From NCBI GenBank assembly GCA_000155715.1, contig DS990598.1:379705-443704 (forward strand): a stretch of 64,000 nucleotides of DNA, written 5' to 3'. The notes under the pieces are model-generated. The model saw only the letters and a program-made list of their open reading frames with translations, had not been told where the DNA came from and searched no databases. Shown piece after piece: positions 9,097 to 19,829 of the stretch; positions within the stretch are counted from its first letter, which is position 1; every line of letters begins with the position of its first letter. A program made the translations under genes and the position numbers. The DNA is from a gamma proteobacterium HTCC5015. Lineage in GTDB: Bacteria > Pseudomonadota > Gammaproteobacteria > HTCC5015.

Positions 9097-11010
9097 ATGC
9101 CCATCATCACGCTCCCCGACGGTACTCAAAAGCCTTTTGACGCCCCCGTCAGTACACTGGAAGTTGCCCAGTCGATTGGACCCGGTTTGGCCAAGGCAAC
9201 GATTGCGGGCCGAGTCAACGGCCAGCTGCGCGATGCCAAATTGCCGATTGTCGAAGACGCCGAGCTGCAAATTATTACCGATCGCGATGCCGAGGGCTTG
9301 GAAATCATCCGCCACTCCTTTGCGCACTTGATGGGGCATGCGGTGAAACAATTGTACCCCGAGGCCAAAATGGCGATCGGCCCGGTGATTGACTACGGCT
9401 TTTACTACGACATTGATTATGAGCGTCCCTTCACGCCAGAGGATGTCGAGGCGATTGAGCAGCGCATTAAAGCGCTGACAAAAAAAGATTACGAAGTCGA
9501 AGTGGTGGTATCGAACCCCCAAGAGGCAGTCGACACGTTTAAGCAGCGCGACGAGCCCTACAAGGTAGAGATTGCCTCGGAGATTCCCGAGGGGGAGGAG
9601 GTTAAGCTCTACCACCACGAAGAATATACCGACATGTGCCGTGGCCCCCACGTGCCCAACACGCGCCACCTGCGCCACTTTAAATTGATGAGTGTGGCGG
9701 GGGCCTACTGGCGGGGCGATTCCGATAACAAAATGTTGCAACGGATTTACGGCACGGCGTGGACCAATAAAAAGGATTTGAAGGCTCACCTCACCATGCT
9801 GGAAGAGGCGGAAAAGCGCGACCATCGCAAGCTGGCCAAGTCCTTGGATTTGTTCCACATGCAGGAAGAGGCGCCCGGGATGGTGTTCTGGCACGACAAG
9901 GGCTGGCAGATCTATGTACAAGTACAGGACTATATTCGCCAGTTGCTGCGGCAGCACGATTATCAAGAAGTGCACACGCCGCAGGTAGTCGATCGCGTGT
10001 TATGGGAAAAATCCGGTCACTGGGACAAGTTCGGCGATATGATTTTCTCTACCCACTCGGAGAATCGCGACTACGCCGTAAAGCCCATGAATTGCCCCTG
10101 TCACGTGCAAATTTACAATCAGGGGCTTAAGTCTTATCGCGATCTTCCCCTGCGTATGGCGGAGTTTGGCTCTTGCCACCGCAACGAGCCCTCGGGCACC
10201 TTGCACGGTCTGATGCGCGTGCGCAATTTTGTGCAGGACGACGCCCACATTTTCTGCACCGAAGATCAGATTCAGTCGGAGGTGTCGGCTTTTATCGATC
10301 TTGTGTTCCAAGTGTATAAAGACTTTGGCTTTGAAGAAGTGCAAGTCGCGCTGTCGACTCGCCCCGAAGAGCGTGTTGGAGAAGATGCCCTGTGGGATAA
10401 AGCCGAAAACGCCCTAGAGGTCGCTCTGAACAATAAAGATCTGGACTTCACGCTCCAGCCTGGCGAGGGCGCATTTTACGGCCCCAAAATTGAGTTTGCC
10501 CTGAAAGACTGCCTGGGGCGCGTCTGGCAGTGCGGCACCATTCAAGTCGATTTCTCGATGCCCACGCGTCTCGAAGCGGATTATGTGGCCGAGGATGGCA
10601 GTCGCAAGACACCGGTGATGTTGCACCGCGCGATTCTGGGTTCGCTAGAGCGTTTTATTGGCATTTTGATTGAAGAGCACGAGGGGCGCTTCCCCGTTTG
10701 GTTGGCTCCCGTGCAGGCGGCAATCCTCAATATTACCGATAAACAGGCGGATTTTGTCGAGAAAGCCCGACAAACCCTTGAAAATCAAGGTTTAAGAGTG
10801 GTTTCTGACTTGAGAAACGAGAAGATCGGCTTTAAAATCCGCGAGCACACTTTGCAACGAGTCCCCTATTTATTCGTTGTGGGCGACCGCGAAGTGGAGA
10901 ATGAGTCCGTTGCCGTGCGCACGCGCTCTGGCGAGGATCTCGGCACTATGACTGTGGACGAGGCCGTCCAGCTGATTAAGCGCGCCGCCGAGCAACGGGA
11001 AACAGTTTAA
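9097..11010 (+). CDS. thrS: Threonyl-tRNA synthetase
   Basis: ThrS charges tRNA-Thr. The 637-residue protein has an N-terminal TGS domain ([13 protein letters not shown] onward), the HxxxH editing domain with [10 protein letters not shown] near residue 70, the class II catalytic core with the zinc-binding Cys in [10 protein letters not shown] near 333 and the motif 2 arginine region, and a C-terminal HGTP anticodon-binding domain. The start is ATG 9097, preceded by GGAAGGAG at good spacing; an upstream in-frame start would add 24 residues. It is first gene of the thrS-infC-rpmI-rplT-pheST-ihfA cluster. A TATAAT at 8993-8998 may be its -10 element. Confidence 0.97.
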   Translation: MPIITLPDGTQKPFDAPVSTLEVAQSIGPGLAKATIAGRVNGQLRDAKLPIVEDAELQIITDRDAEGLEIIRHSFAHLMGHAVKQLYPEAKMAIGPVIDYGFYYDIDYERPFTPEDVEAIEQRIKALTKKDYEVEVVVSNPQEAVDTFKQRDEPYKVEIASEIPEGEEVKLYHHEEYTDMCRGPHVPNTRHLRHFKLMSVAGAYWRGDSDNKMLQRIYGTAWTNKKDLKAHLTMLEEAEKRDHRKLAKSLDLFHMQEEAPGMVFWHDKGWQIYVQVQDYIRQLLRQHDYQEVHTPQVVDRVLWEKSGHWDKFGDMIFSTHSENRDYAVKPMNCPCHVQIYNQGLKSYRDLPLRMAEFGSCHRNEPSGTLHGLMRVRNFVQDDAHIFCTEDQIQSEVSAFIDLVFQVYKDFGFEEVQVALSTRPEERVGEDALWDKAENALEVALNNKDLDFTLQPGEGAFYGPKIEFALKDCLGRVWQCGTIQVDFSMPTRLEADYVAEDGSRKTPVMLHRAILGSLERFIGILIEEHEGRFPVWLAPVQAAILNITDKQADFVEKARQTLENQGLRVVSDLRNEKIGFKIREHTLQRVPYLFVVGDREVENESVAVRTRSGEDLGTMTVDEAVQLIKRAAEQRETV

Positions 11011-11030
11011 AAACATAGAGGACAATCGTC

Positions 11031-11576
11031 ATCGCAGCACCGAGAAGAAGACCGCCGCAGCAAAAAGATCAAAATCGCATTAACGATCAAATTCGTATCC
11101 CCGAGGTACGACTTATTGGCGCAGACGGTGAGCAGGTGGGCATTGTGTCCACTGATGAAGCGAAAAAGATTGCCGAGGAGGCCGCTCTCGATTTAGTCGA
11201 GATCGTGCCCAACGCGAAGCCTCCGGTTTGCCGGGTGATGGATTACGGCAAATACAAATTTGAGCAAAGCAAAAAGGCCAATAACGCCAAGAAAAACCAG
11301 AAGCAAATCAAGGTTAAAGAGGTTAAGTTCCGCCCCGGTACGGACGATGGCGACTACAACGTCAAACTCAACAACCTAAAGCGCTTTTTGGAAAAGGGTG
11401 ATAAGGCCAAAGTGACATTGCGTTTTCGCGGTCGCGAGATCACCCACCACGAGTTGGGACGCGATTTGTTGAAGCGTATCGAGGGCGACCTTGAGGAGTA
11501 TGCCTCTGTCGAGCAATTTCCAAAAATGGAAGGCCGCCAGATGATTATGATCCTCGCGCCCTTGAAAAAGAAATAA
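11031..11576 (+). CDS. infC: Translation initiation factor IF-3, ATC start
   Basis: IF-3 binds the 30S subunit, keeps it free of 50S and checks the start codon. No ATG or GTG gives a full-length protein: the first GTG (11136) would remove about 35 residues of the N-domain. The reading frame runs back to ATC at 11031, with AGAGG at 11017-11021 nine bases ahead, giving 181 residues, close to E. coli's 180. Conserved marks are [19 protein letters not shown] near 26-44 and the [14 protein letters not shown] and [10 protein letters not shown] segments. Rare start codons (ATT in E. coli) let IF-3 repress its own translation, so the same autoregulation is inferred. ATC 11025 is the alternative but sits too close to the AGAGG. 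Confidence 0.92.
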   Translation: MAAPRRRPPQQKDQNRINDQIRIPEVRLIGADGEQVGIVSTDEAKKIAEEAALDLVEIVPNAKPPVCRVMDYGKYKFEQSKKANNAKKNQKQIKVKEVKFRPGTDDGDYNVKLNNLKRFLEKGDKAKVTLRFRGREITHHELGRDLLKRIEGDLEEYASVEQFPKMEGRQMIMILAPLKKK

Positions 11577-11659
11577 GCCGCTTGCGGCTTTGGCGTCGGC
11601 GTTGGGCAGGGCATTGCCTGCGTCGTCACTGTATAAACCTTGAAAATTAGGAGAGAAAA

Positions 11660-11860
11660 ATGCCCAAGATGAAAACCAACCGCGGCGCGGCGAAGCGTTT
11701 CCGTGTAACCGGAAAAGGCCAAGTCAAACGCGCTCAATCTCACCGCCGTCACATCCTGACGAAGAAGAGCACCAAGCGTAAGCGTCACCTCCGCAGTGAC
11801 ATCCAACGCATTCACAAAGTGGATGTGCCTTCTGTTAAAAGCATGTTGCCCTACGCATAA
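11660..11860 (+). CDS. rpmI: 50S ribosomal protein L35
   Basis: L35 is a small, very basic protein of the large ribosomal subunit; 66 residues here. [19 protein letters not shown] at the N-terminus and the Arg/Lys-rich [14 protein letters not shown] stretch are diagnostic. AGGAGAG precedes the ATG. It lies between infC and rplT. The infC-rpmI gap (11577-11659) contains a small hairpin (AAGCCG/CGGCTT at 11575-11588), in the place where L20 autoregulation acts in E. coli; that role here is only inferred. Confidence 0.97.
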   Translation: MPKMKTNRGAAKRFRVTGKGQVKRAQSHRRHILTKKSTKRKRHLRSDIQRIHKVDVPSVKSMLPYA

Positions 11861-11874
11861 GAGGAGATTGAGTC

Positions 11875-12234
11875 ATGGCAAGAGTTAAACGCGGCGTTAC
11901 TGCCCGTGCCCGTCACAAAAAAGTCCTCGCCAAAGCCAAAGGCTATTATGGTGCCCGTTCACGCGTTTATCGCGTTGCTAAACAGGCGGTCATTAAGGCC
12001 GGCCAGTACAGCTACCGCGACCGCCGTCAGCGCAAGCGTCAGTTCCGCCAGCTTTGGATCGTGCGTATTAACGCCGGTGCGCGCAGCAACGGCCTGTCCT
12101 ACAGCCAGTTTATGAACGGTCTTAAAAAAGCGGAAATTGCTTTGGACCGCAAAGTGTTGGCTGATTTGGCGGTGAATGACAAAGCGACTTTTACCCAATT
12201 GGTAGAAAAGGCTAAGTCTTCCCTCGCAGCGTAA
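11875..12234 (+). CDS. rplT: 50S ribosomal protein L20
   Basis: L20 binds 23S rRNA early in 50S assembly and, in other gammaproteobacteria, represses rpmI-rplT translation. The 119-residue sequence opens [18 protein letters not shown], followed by [19 protein letters not shown] and [15 protein letters not shown], all standard. It starts 14 bases after rpmI with a GAGGAG ribosome-binding site. Confidence 0.97.
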   Translation: MARVKRGVTARARHKKVLAKAKGYYGARSRVYRVAKQAVIKAGQYSYRDRRQRKRQFRQLWIVRINAGARSNGLSYSQFMNGLKKAEIALDRKVLADLAVNDKATFTQLVEKAKSSLAA

Positions 12235-12300
12235 AAGCATAGCGGGTATCCACGAGGTACCAAACGGCAATCGATCGATGACGACTCCGATTGCTGTACA

Positions 12301-12329
12301 AAGGGGAAGCCTTCGGTTTCCCCTTTTTT
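12301..12329 (+). terminator. Terminator/possible attenuator between rplT and pheS
   Basis: GGGGAAGCC pairs with GGTTTCCCC around a short TTC loop, followed by six Ts. A second inverted repeat (CAATCG/CGATTG) lies just upstream at about 12271-12294. In E. coli pheST is controlled by attenuation at this place, but I see no short leader peptide rich in phenylalanine codons ahead of the hairpin, so partial termination after rplT is the simpler reading. Confidence 0.75.
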
Positions 12330-12349
12330 GTGAATACATCTTTGAATAG

Positions 12350-13387
<1,038 letters not shown>

Positions 13388-13405
13388 GCACACACTGGCG
13401 GCACT

Positions 13406-15778
13406 ATGATTATCAGCGAGCAGTGGCTCAGAGAGTATGTAAATCCCGATCTAAGCACCGAGACGCTGGCCGAGCGCCTGACGATGCTGGGCTTGGAAGT
13501 CGACGGCATTGAACTCGCCGCCCCCGCATTTAGCGGTGTAGTGGTCGGTGAAATTGTCGAGATTGAAGCGCACCCCGATGCCGACAAACTGCGGGTGTGC
13601 CAAGTGGCCGGTGGCGACGATGTCGTGCAAGTGGTGTGCGGCGCAAAAAACGCGGCTAAAGGCTTAAAAGTTCCCTTTGCAATGGTGGGGGCTAAACTGC
13701 CTGGCGATTTTAAGATCAAGCGCGCTAAGCTGCGCGGCGTTGAGTCACTGGGCATGTTGTGTGCTGCGGCGGAGCTCGGTTTGGCGGAGTCCTCTGAGGG
13801 ACTGTACGAACTGCCAGATGACGCTCCGGTAGGCACCGACTTTCGCGAGTATTTATCCCTCGACGACGCACTTATTGAGGTGGATTTGACGCCGAACCGT
13901 GGCGACTGTCTGTCTATGGTGGGCGTGGCTCGCGAAGTGGGTACGGTGACACACCAAGCGGTGAACTACCCAGCGCTCGAGGCCATCGAGGCCCAAATTG
14001 ACGAGACATTGCCCATTCGTATCGAAGCCGCTGACGCATGCCCACGCTATGCGGGCCGTGTGATTCGCGGTGTTGACGCGGCGGCGACAACGCCCCTGTG
14101 GCTGTCTGAGCGATTGCGCCGCGCCGGCGTGCGCCCGCTCAGCGCGGTAGTGGATATCACCAATTATGTGATGCTAGAGCTAGGGCAGCCCATGCATGCC
14201 TTCGATCTCGATAAGCTCGAAGGTGGCATTGTGGTGCGCAAAGCGGCTGACCAAGAGGCGCTGACGACACTGGACGGCAACGAGCTGAGCTTGAAGGAAG
14301 GCTCGCTGGTCATCGCCGACGAAGCTAAGGCCGTGGCGCTGGCGGGTGTGATGGGAGGCGAGCAAACGGCTGTGGCTGACTCCACGGCAGCGGTATTCCT
14401 AGAAAGTGCTTTCTTCGATACGGACGCCATGGCAGGGGAAGCGCGTCGCTACGGCTTGCACACCGATTCATCGCATCGCTTTGAGCGCGGCGTAGACCCA
14501 CAGCTGCAAGAGCGCGCAATTGAGCGCGCCACACAGCTCATTCTCGAAATCTGTGGCGGCCAGCCTGGCCCCGTGTCCCTTGAGCACGACGAGCAAAAAG
14601 TACCCCAGCGCCCTGCGGTGCAGCTGCGCGCCGAGCGCATTGAGCGCCTGCTGGGATTGCGATTTGAAAAACAGGAAGTGGTCGATATTCTACAGCGCCT
14701 TGGCATGGGCGTCGCTGTGCTGGAAGAGGGGTGGCGAGTGACGCCGCCGAGTTTTCGCTTTGATATCAACATCGAAGCAGACTTAATCGAAGAGTTGGTG
14801 CGCATCTACGGTTACGACCGCGTGCCGCGCACCTCAGCGGCGGCCTCGCCTGCGATTCAACGCCGCGACGAGGCGGCGCGCCCCGTTCAGCGCTACAAAG
14901 AAGTATTGGTCGAGCGCGGCTACCAAGAAGCCATTTGCTACAGCTTTATCGCCCCCGACTGGTTCAAGCGTTTTGACCCCGATGGCGAGGCCATCGCTTT
15001 GGCAAACCCCATTTCATCAGAGTTGGGTGTCATGCGTTCTAGCTTGGTTCCCGGGCTGGTGAAAACGTTGCAATACAACTTAAACCGCCAACAAAAGCGC
15101 TTGAAACTATTTGAAGTCGGTTTGAGCTTTGTGTCGCAAGGCTCTGAAACAGTTCAAAAAAATAAAATTGCCGGGTTGCTGTGTGGCGAGATTTTGCCGG
15201 AGCAGTGGAACCACGAAGCCCGCGCCGTCGACTTTTTTGATGCCAAGGGCGATGTCGAGGCGCTGCTCGCCTTGACCGGTATCGACAATTATCGATTTGA
15301 AGCGGCAGATCTTTCCATTTTACACCCCGGTCAGAGTGCTTTTATCGTGCGCGATGGCGTGCGCATTGGCTATGTCGGGGCTTTGCACCCGCAGCTCGCT
15401 CGAGGCATCAAGCTCAAACAGCGCACCTTTGTGTTTGAGCTCGATATAGCGGCGATTCAAACGGGGCGCGTCGCAAAATTTGAGGGATTGTCGGAATTTC
15501 CGGCGACACGCCGCGATATTGCGGTGGTTGTCGATGCCGAGGTTAGCGCCCAACAGTTGATTGATGCGGTGATGGCCAGCGATGTCCCCCAATTACAATC
15601 CGTTCGCGTGTTTGATTTATACCAGGGCGAGAACTTAAAAGCTGGTTCAAAAAGCGTGGCTTTAGGCTTGATTTTACAAGACTTTTCTAGCACTCTTACC
15701 GAACAAGAGATTGAAGCTGCAGTTGAACGGGCTGTTGCAGGTCTTGAAAACAAAGTGGGCGCCGCGTTGCGGGAGTAG
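13406..15778 (+). CDS. pheT: Phenylalanyl-tRNA synthetase beta subunit
   Basis: PheT holds the editing site and tRNA-binding parts of the synthetase; 790 residues. Domains in order: N-terminal part, EMAP/OB-type tRNA-binding domain ([22 protein letters not shown] near 45-66), B3/B4 editing domain (about 200-400, with [12 protein letters not shown]), B5 domain, a class II-like core without catalysis, and a C-terminal anticodon-binding FDX domain ([12 protein letters not shown] near 698). The TAG stop is 5 bases before the ihfA ATG, so coupling is likely. Confidence 0.97.
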   Translation: MIISEQWLREYVNPDLSTETLAERLTMLGLEVDGIELAAPAFSGVVVGEIVEIEAHPDADKLRVCQVAGGDDVVQVVCGAKNAAKGLKVPFAMVGAKLPGDFKIKRAKLRGVESLGMLCAAAELGLAESSEGLYELPDDAPVGTDFREYLSLDDALIEVDLTPNRGDCLSMVGVAREVGTVTHQAVNYPALEAIEAQIDETLPIRIEAADACPRYAGRVIRGVDAAATTPLWLSERLRRAGVRPLSAVVDITNYVMLELGQPMHAFDLDKLEGGIVVRKAADQEALTTLDGNELSLKEGSLVIADEAKAVALAGVMGGEQTAVADSTAAVFLESAFFDTDAMAGEARRYGLHTDSSHRFERGVDPQLQERAIERATQLILEICGGQPGPVSLEHDEQKVPQRPAVQLRAERIERLLGLRFEKQEVVDILQRLGMGVAVLEEGWRVTPPSFRFDINIEADLIEELVRIYGYDRVPRTSAAASPAIQRRDEAARPVQRYKEVLVERGYQEAICYSFIAPDWFKRFDPDGEAIALANPISSELGVMRSSLVPGLVKTLQYNLNRQQKRLKLFEVGLSFVSQGSETVQKNKIAGLLCGEILPEQWNHEARAVDFFDAKGDVEALLALTGIDNYRFEAADLSILHPGQSAFIVRDGVRIGYVGALHPQLARGIKLKQRTFVFELDIAAIQTGRVAKFEGLSEFPATRRDIAVVVDAEVSAQQLIDAVMASDVPQLQSVRVFDLYQGENLKAGSKSVALGLILQDFSSTLTEQEIEAAVERAVAGLENKVGAALRE

Positions 15779-15783
15779 TGAAT

Positions 15784-16083
15784 ATGACACTCACAAAGGC
15801 CGAAATGGCAGAATGCCTGTTCGATGAATTGGGGCTAAATAAGCGCGAAGCTAAAGAGCTTGTCGAGTTGTTTTTCGACGAGATTCGCGAAGCTCTAGCA
15901 GAGGGGGAGGATGTTAAGTTGTCTGGGTTCGGCAACTTTACGCTGCGCGAAAAAAGCCAGCGCCCCGGCAGAAACCCAAAAACTGGCGAAGAAATTCCGA
16001 TTTCCGCTCGCCGCGTGGTGACCTTTAGACCAGGTCAAAAGCTTAAATCACGAGTAGAGGCTTATGCTGGAGCCGAGCAATAA
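15784..16083 (+). CDS. ihfA: Integration host factor alpha subunit
   Basis: IhfA pairs with IhfB to bend DNA sharply, assisting sigma-54 promoters, recombination and nucleoid structure. The 99-residue sequence matches the family closely: [30 protein letters not shown], then the DNA-inserting arm with [14 protein letters not shown] and [20 protein letters not shown] 15784 gives the usual length; GTG 15778 overlaps the pheT stop and is less likely. Its end overlaps the next gene by 20 bases. IHF is a known helper of NtrC-sigma-54 promoters of the kind proposed later in this window. Confidence 0.97.
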   Translation: MTLTKAEMAECLFDELGLNKREAKELVELFFDEIREALAEGEDVKLSGFGNFTLREKSQRPGRNPKTGEEIPISARRVVTFRPGQKLKSRVEAYAGAEQ

Positions 16084-16420
16084 TAACGAATTACCGCCGA
16101 TTCCAAGCAAACGCTACTTCACAATTGGTGAAGTGAGCGAGCTTTGTGCGGTCAAGCCCCACGTGCTTCGCTATTGGGAGCAGGAGTTTTCCCAGCTCAA
16201 GCCGGTTAAGCGCCGTGGCAACCGCCGCTACTATCAGCGTCACGATGTGATTCTTATTCGTCAGATTCGTAGCTTGCTGTACGATCAAGGTTTTACGATT
16301 GGCGGTGCGAGACAACAGCTCTCTGGTGAACAAGCGAAAGACGACAGCAATCAAAGTCAGCAGATTGTTCGTCAATTGCGCGTTGAGCTAGAAGACGTGT
16401 TAGATATTCTTAAGCGATAG
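16064..16420 (+). CDS. MerR-family transcriptional regulator
   Basis: A 118-residue regulator with an N-terminal MerR winged-helix DNA-binding domain: [27 protein letters not shown] at residues 17-43 and the wing [13 protein letters not shown] near 49-61, then a short coiled-coil tail. The form without an effector domain, placed right after ihfA, is common in gammaproteobacteria; its targets are not known to me. Its start lies inside the ihfA end (20-base overlap), so the two are translationally coupled. Confidence 0.9.
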   Translation: MLEPSNNNELPPIPSKRYFTIGEVSELCAVKPHVLRYWEQEFSQLKPVKRRGNRRYYQRHDVILIRQIRSLLYDQGFTIGGARQQLSGEQAKDDSNQSQQIVRQLRVELEDVLDILKR

Positions 16421-16503
16421 CACGCCGTTTTCATTCGCTTTATCGCGTTTGACTCGGTTCTCTTTCGATTCTAGGTCGATATCAAAAAACCGCCCATTTA
16501 CCC

Positions 16504-16532
16504 TTGGATTTACCGCCATATCTCTGTATTAT
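16504..16532 (+). promoter_or_regulatory. Sigma-70 promoter of tRNA-Pro
   Basis: TTGGAT at 16504-16509 and TATTAT at 16527-16532 are 17 bases apart. A G+C-rich stretch (CGCGCTCCCGC) follows the -10, the sort of discriminator seen at stringently controlled stable-RNA promoters. Confidence 0.6.
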
Positions 16533-16554
16533 TCGCGCTCCCGCTAAGGGTCGT

Positions 16555-16631
16555 CGGAGTATAGCTCAGCTTGGTAGAGCACCGTCATGGGGTGGCGGGG
16601 GTCGTAGGTTCGAATCCTACTACTCCGACCA
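16555..16631 (+). tRNA. tRNA-Pro (anticodon GGG)
   Basis: A 77-base cloverleaf with encoded CCA. Acceptor stem CGGAGTA/TACTCCG; anticodon stem CCGTC/GGCGG encloses ATGGGGT, giving anticodon GGG for proline codons CCC and CCU; T-arm GTAGG-TTCGAAT-CCTAC. A tRNA-Pro after ihfA-merR is a conserved arrangement in pseudomonads as well. No terminator is visible before recJ, which starts 18 bases later, so tRNA and recJ may share a transcript. Confidence 0.96.
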
Positions 16632-16649
16632 ATTTTAAAGCAGTCTATT

Positions 16650-18398
16650 GTGACGCATTCTCCCCACTCAGCCACTCGTATTGTTCGACGCCATCTTTCA
16701 GGCGATCGCCCCCTCGAAGATCCTTCACTACCGCCGCTGGTCGATAGAATTTTGCGCACCCGTGGCGTCTCGACAGTCGAGCAGTGCCAGTACACTTTAA
16801 AGCGCTTGCATGCGCCAGATTTGCTGGGGATGGAGCGTGCTTGTCAGCGTTTGTACGAAGTTTTAGAGCAGCAGCAGTCGGTGATAATCGTGGGAGATTA
16901 CGATGCCGACGGGGCCACGAGTACCGCGGTTTTGATTCGGGCACTTAAGGCGCTGGGCTTGAAACGCATCGATTATCTGGTGCCCAATCGCTTCGACTAC
17001 GGCTATGGCCTCTCTCCAGAAATTGTCGAGGTCGCGGCTCAGGGCAAGCCCGATGTTTTGATCACGGTTGATAATGGCATTTCCAGTATTGAAGGCGTTG
17101 CTAGGGCCAATCAGTTGGGCATTGATGTGATTGTGACGGATCACCATTTACCCGGCTCGGTCCTGCCACAGGCGCTGGCTATCGTGAACCCAAACCTTGA
17201 AAACGATCCTTTTCCCAGCAAGCATCTTGCGGGAGTCGGTGTGGTCTTTTATTTATTGATTGCCCTGCGGGCTTATCTTCGCGATAACGGCTGGTTTGAG
17301 GCGAGAGGTGTGGCGCCGCTCAATTTGGCGGAAAGTCTCGATCTTGTGGCGCTGGGCACTGTAGCGGATGTGGTTCGGCTTGATGAGAACAACCGCATAC
17401 TGGTCGATCAGGGCTTAAAGCGTATTCGCTCTGGTCAGTGCTGCCCGGGCATCAATGCGTTGCTGCAAGTGGCCAAGCGCAAGGCCAATCAGCTACAGGC
17501 GGCGGACCTCGGGTTTGCCGTGGGGCCTAGGCTTAATGCGGCAGGGCGCTTGGACGATATGTCGCTGGGTATTGAGTGCTTGCTGACCGATGACGCCAGC
17601 CGCGCCGAGGAAATTGCGGCGGCGTTGGATGGCATCAATCACGAGCGTCGTCAGATCGAGCAAACTATGAAGGATCAGGCCTTTAAAGCGCTAGAGCGCT
17701 TAGAGGCTTCACTAGAAGGGCAGGCGTTGCCCGCAGCGCTAAGCGTGTTTGAAGAGAACTGGCACCCCGGTGTGGTGGGGATTGTGGCGGCGCGGGTCAA
17801 GGAGCGCTTTCATCGCCCCGTGATTGCCTTTGCGCGCGAGTCAGACGATGTGGTGAAAGGCTCGGCGCGCTCCATCGCGGGTTTGCATATTCGCGACGCG
17901 CTGGAGCGCGTTAACTCGCAGCACCCGGGCTTGATCCAAAAGTTTGGTGGTCACGCTATGGCGGCGGGCTTGAGCTTGCCTGAGAAAAATCTAGCGTCCT
18001 TTCGCCAAGCGTTTGCCGCGGTGGTAGCCGAACAGTTGGGGGAATCCGTCGGTCAACGCGAACTGCACACAGATGGCGGTTTGTCGGGCGATGAGATGAC
18101 CTTGTCTATGGCGGAGTGCTTGCAGCAATACGGCCCCTGGGGGCAAGGCTTTCCCGAGCCGCGCTTTGATGGCGAGTTTGAAATAGTCGATCAGCGCATT
18201 GTGGGGCAACACCATTTAAAAATGGTGCTGCGCCACCCCGATGGGCCGAGCATTGATGCGATTGCCTTCAACGAAACGGGCGAACATTTGACCGGCGCCC
18301 AGCGCATCCGCGCCGTCTATGCACTCGATATCAACGAATTCCGCGGCCAGCGATCTGTTCAATTAAAAATCGACTACCTTGAACCGAGACCAGCGTAG
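16650..18398 (+). CDS. recJ: Single-strand-specific 5'-3' exonuclease RecJ
   Basis: RecJ degrades single-stranded DNA 5' to 3' in RecFOR recombination and mismatch/base-excision repair. The 582-residue protein has DHH phosphoesterase motifs: IIVGDYDADGATSTAVL near residues 76-92, the metal-binding VTDHHLPG near 160, and the DHHA1 domain with KFGGHAMAAGLSL near 430, then an OB-fold end. The start is GTG 16650, 18 bases after tRNA-Pro; the ribosome-binding site is weak (TAAAG). Confidence 0.95.
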   Translation: MTHSPHSATRIVRRHLSGDRPLEDPSLPPLVDRILRTRGVSTVEQCQYTLKRLHAPDLLGMERACQRLYEVLEQQQSVIIVGDYDADGATSTAVLIRALKALGLKRIDYLVPNRFDYGYGLSPEIVEVAAQGKPDVLITVDNGISSIEGVARANQLGIDVIVTDHHLPGSVLPQALAIVNPNLENDPFPSKHLAGVGVVFYLLIALRAYLRDNGWFEARGVAPLNLAESLDLVALGTVADVVRLDENNRILVDQGLKRIRSGQCCPGINALLQVAKRKANQLQAADLGFAVGPRLNAAGRLDDMSLGIECLLTDDASRAEEIAAALDGINHERRQIEQTMKDQAFKALERLEASLEGQALPAALSVFEENWHPGVVGIVAARVKERFHRPVIAFARESDDVVKGSARSIAGLHIRDALERVNSQHPGLIQKFGGHAMAAGLSLPEKNLASFRQAFAAVVAEQLGESVGQRELHTDGGLSGDEMTLSMAECLQQYGPWGQGFPEPRFDGEFEIVDQRIVGQHHLKMVLRHPDGPSIDAIAFNETGEHLTGAQRIRAVYALDINEFRGQRSVQLKIDYLEPRPA

Positions 18399-18699
18399 GT
18401 CATTTAATCCTGCATCGGTGACAATATCGGCATGGGCGTCGGGCTGGAGTACCCTGAAGGGCATAAATCCGACCCACAGTGCTCCCTGCTGATTTCAAAA
18501 TCTTTGTTTGGGGAAGCCAGCCCTGCTGGTGAATAGGCGTGTGCCGCCATCGGTCTTCGTCTGATTAAAATACTCTATGACCTCAGTGTTCTCTATGTGC
18601 TCTGTGTTTTATCGGCCAAGTATCCCTGCTAACCCTCGCAATGGCAGGTCATGTCCTCTAAAATTGCGCCTTTCGACCGATCAGGCAGATTGACACACT
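18399..18699. repeat. Intergenic stretch with dispersed repeats, recJ-prfB
   Basis: No gene is seen. At 18449-18470 is ACCCTGAAGGGCATAAAT, an inverted copy of the TTTATGCCCTTTAGGGT element found near 30281, 40539 and 40647. At 18575-18612 is a variant of the CTCTGTG-type repeat (CTCAGTGTTCTCTATGTGC). The prfB start follows at 18700. Confidence 0.6.
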
Positions 18700-19795
18700 A
18701 TGGAAATCAACCCGCTCCTTAATGCGATTAAAGATCTCACAGAGCGCAGCGACGCGCTAAGGGGGTATCTTTGACTACGAGCACAAGAGTGAGCGACTAG
18801 AGGAAGTTGAGCGCGAGCTTGAAGTCCCCGATGTTTGGAACGACCCCGATCGCGCGCAGGCGCTGGGGCAAGAGCGAGCCAAGCTCGAGCTCGTGGTGCG
18901 CGGTTTAGACCGTATCACCAGTGGTTTGGGCGATGCGGGTGACCTGATAGAAATGGCCAAGGAAGAGGGCGATGAAGAGACGTTAGCGGCCGTCGAAGAC
19001 GATATTGCCGAGTTGACCGACGCGGTTGAGAACTTGGAGTTTCGTCGCATGTTTTCGGGCGAGATGGACGAGAAAAATGCCTATCTCGATATTCAAGCGG
19101 GCTCGGGCGGCACCGAAGCTCAAGATTGGGCCAATATGCTGTTGCGCATGTATTTGCGCTGGTGTGATCAACACGGCTTTAAAAACGAGATTGTCGAGCT
19201 CTCTGAGGGCGATGTGGCAGGCATAAAATCAGCCACCATCCATATTCAGGGTGACTATGCGTTTGGTTGGTTGCGCACAGAGACGGGCGTACACCGCCTC
19301 GTACGCAAATCGCCGTTCGACTCGGGCGGCCGTCGCCACACCTCGTTTGCCTCGGTGTTTTTATCCCCAGAAGTCGACGACAGCTTTGACATTGATATTA
19401 ACCCCGCCGATTTGCGCGTTGACACCTACCGCTCCAGCGGCGCTGGTGGCCAGCACGTGAATACGACGGATTCGGCGGTGCGCATCACCCACGCGCCGAG
19501 CGGTGTGGTGGTGTCTTGCCAAAATCAGCGCAGCCAACACGCCAACCGCGACTTTGCGATGAAACAGCTCAAAGCCAAACTGTGGGAGCTGGAAATGCAA
19601 AAGCGCAATGCGGTTAAGCAAGAGGCTGAGGACAATAAGGCCGATATCGGCTGGGGCAGCCAAATTCGCTCCTATGTATTGGATGCCTCGCGCATCAAAG
19701 ACCTGCGCACCGGCGTAGAAACCGGCAACACGCAAGCCGTACTCGACGGCAGTTTAGATCCATTCATCGAAGCCAGTTTGAAGTCTGGCCTATAG
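18700..19795 (+). CDS. prfB: Peptide chain release factor 2, programmed +1 frameshift
   Basis: RF2 ends translation at UGA and UAA. The gene is in two frames: ATG 18700 through codon 24, then TGA at 18772-18774, then the main frame from GAC at 18773 to 19795, giving about 364 residues. The shift site is the classic one: AGGGGGTAT then CTT TGA C, with the Shine-Dalgarno-like AGGGGG just upstream and C after the stop. Low RF2 lets ribosomes slip on CTT into +1. The main frame has the GGQ catalytic motif in [20 protein letters not shown] near residue 250 and the SPF stop-recognition motif ([12 protein letters not shown]). Confidence 0.96.
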
Positions 19796-19829
19796 CCCCA
19801 TTAGTCCATCGATACAGTGTGAGACAACT

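Noticed and set aside
8239-9975. Long minus-strand frame of 578 codons
   Set aside because: Only 8239-8958 is RsmE; the rest is the opposite strand of thrS with no family features.
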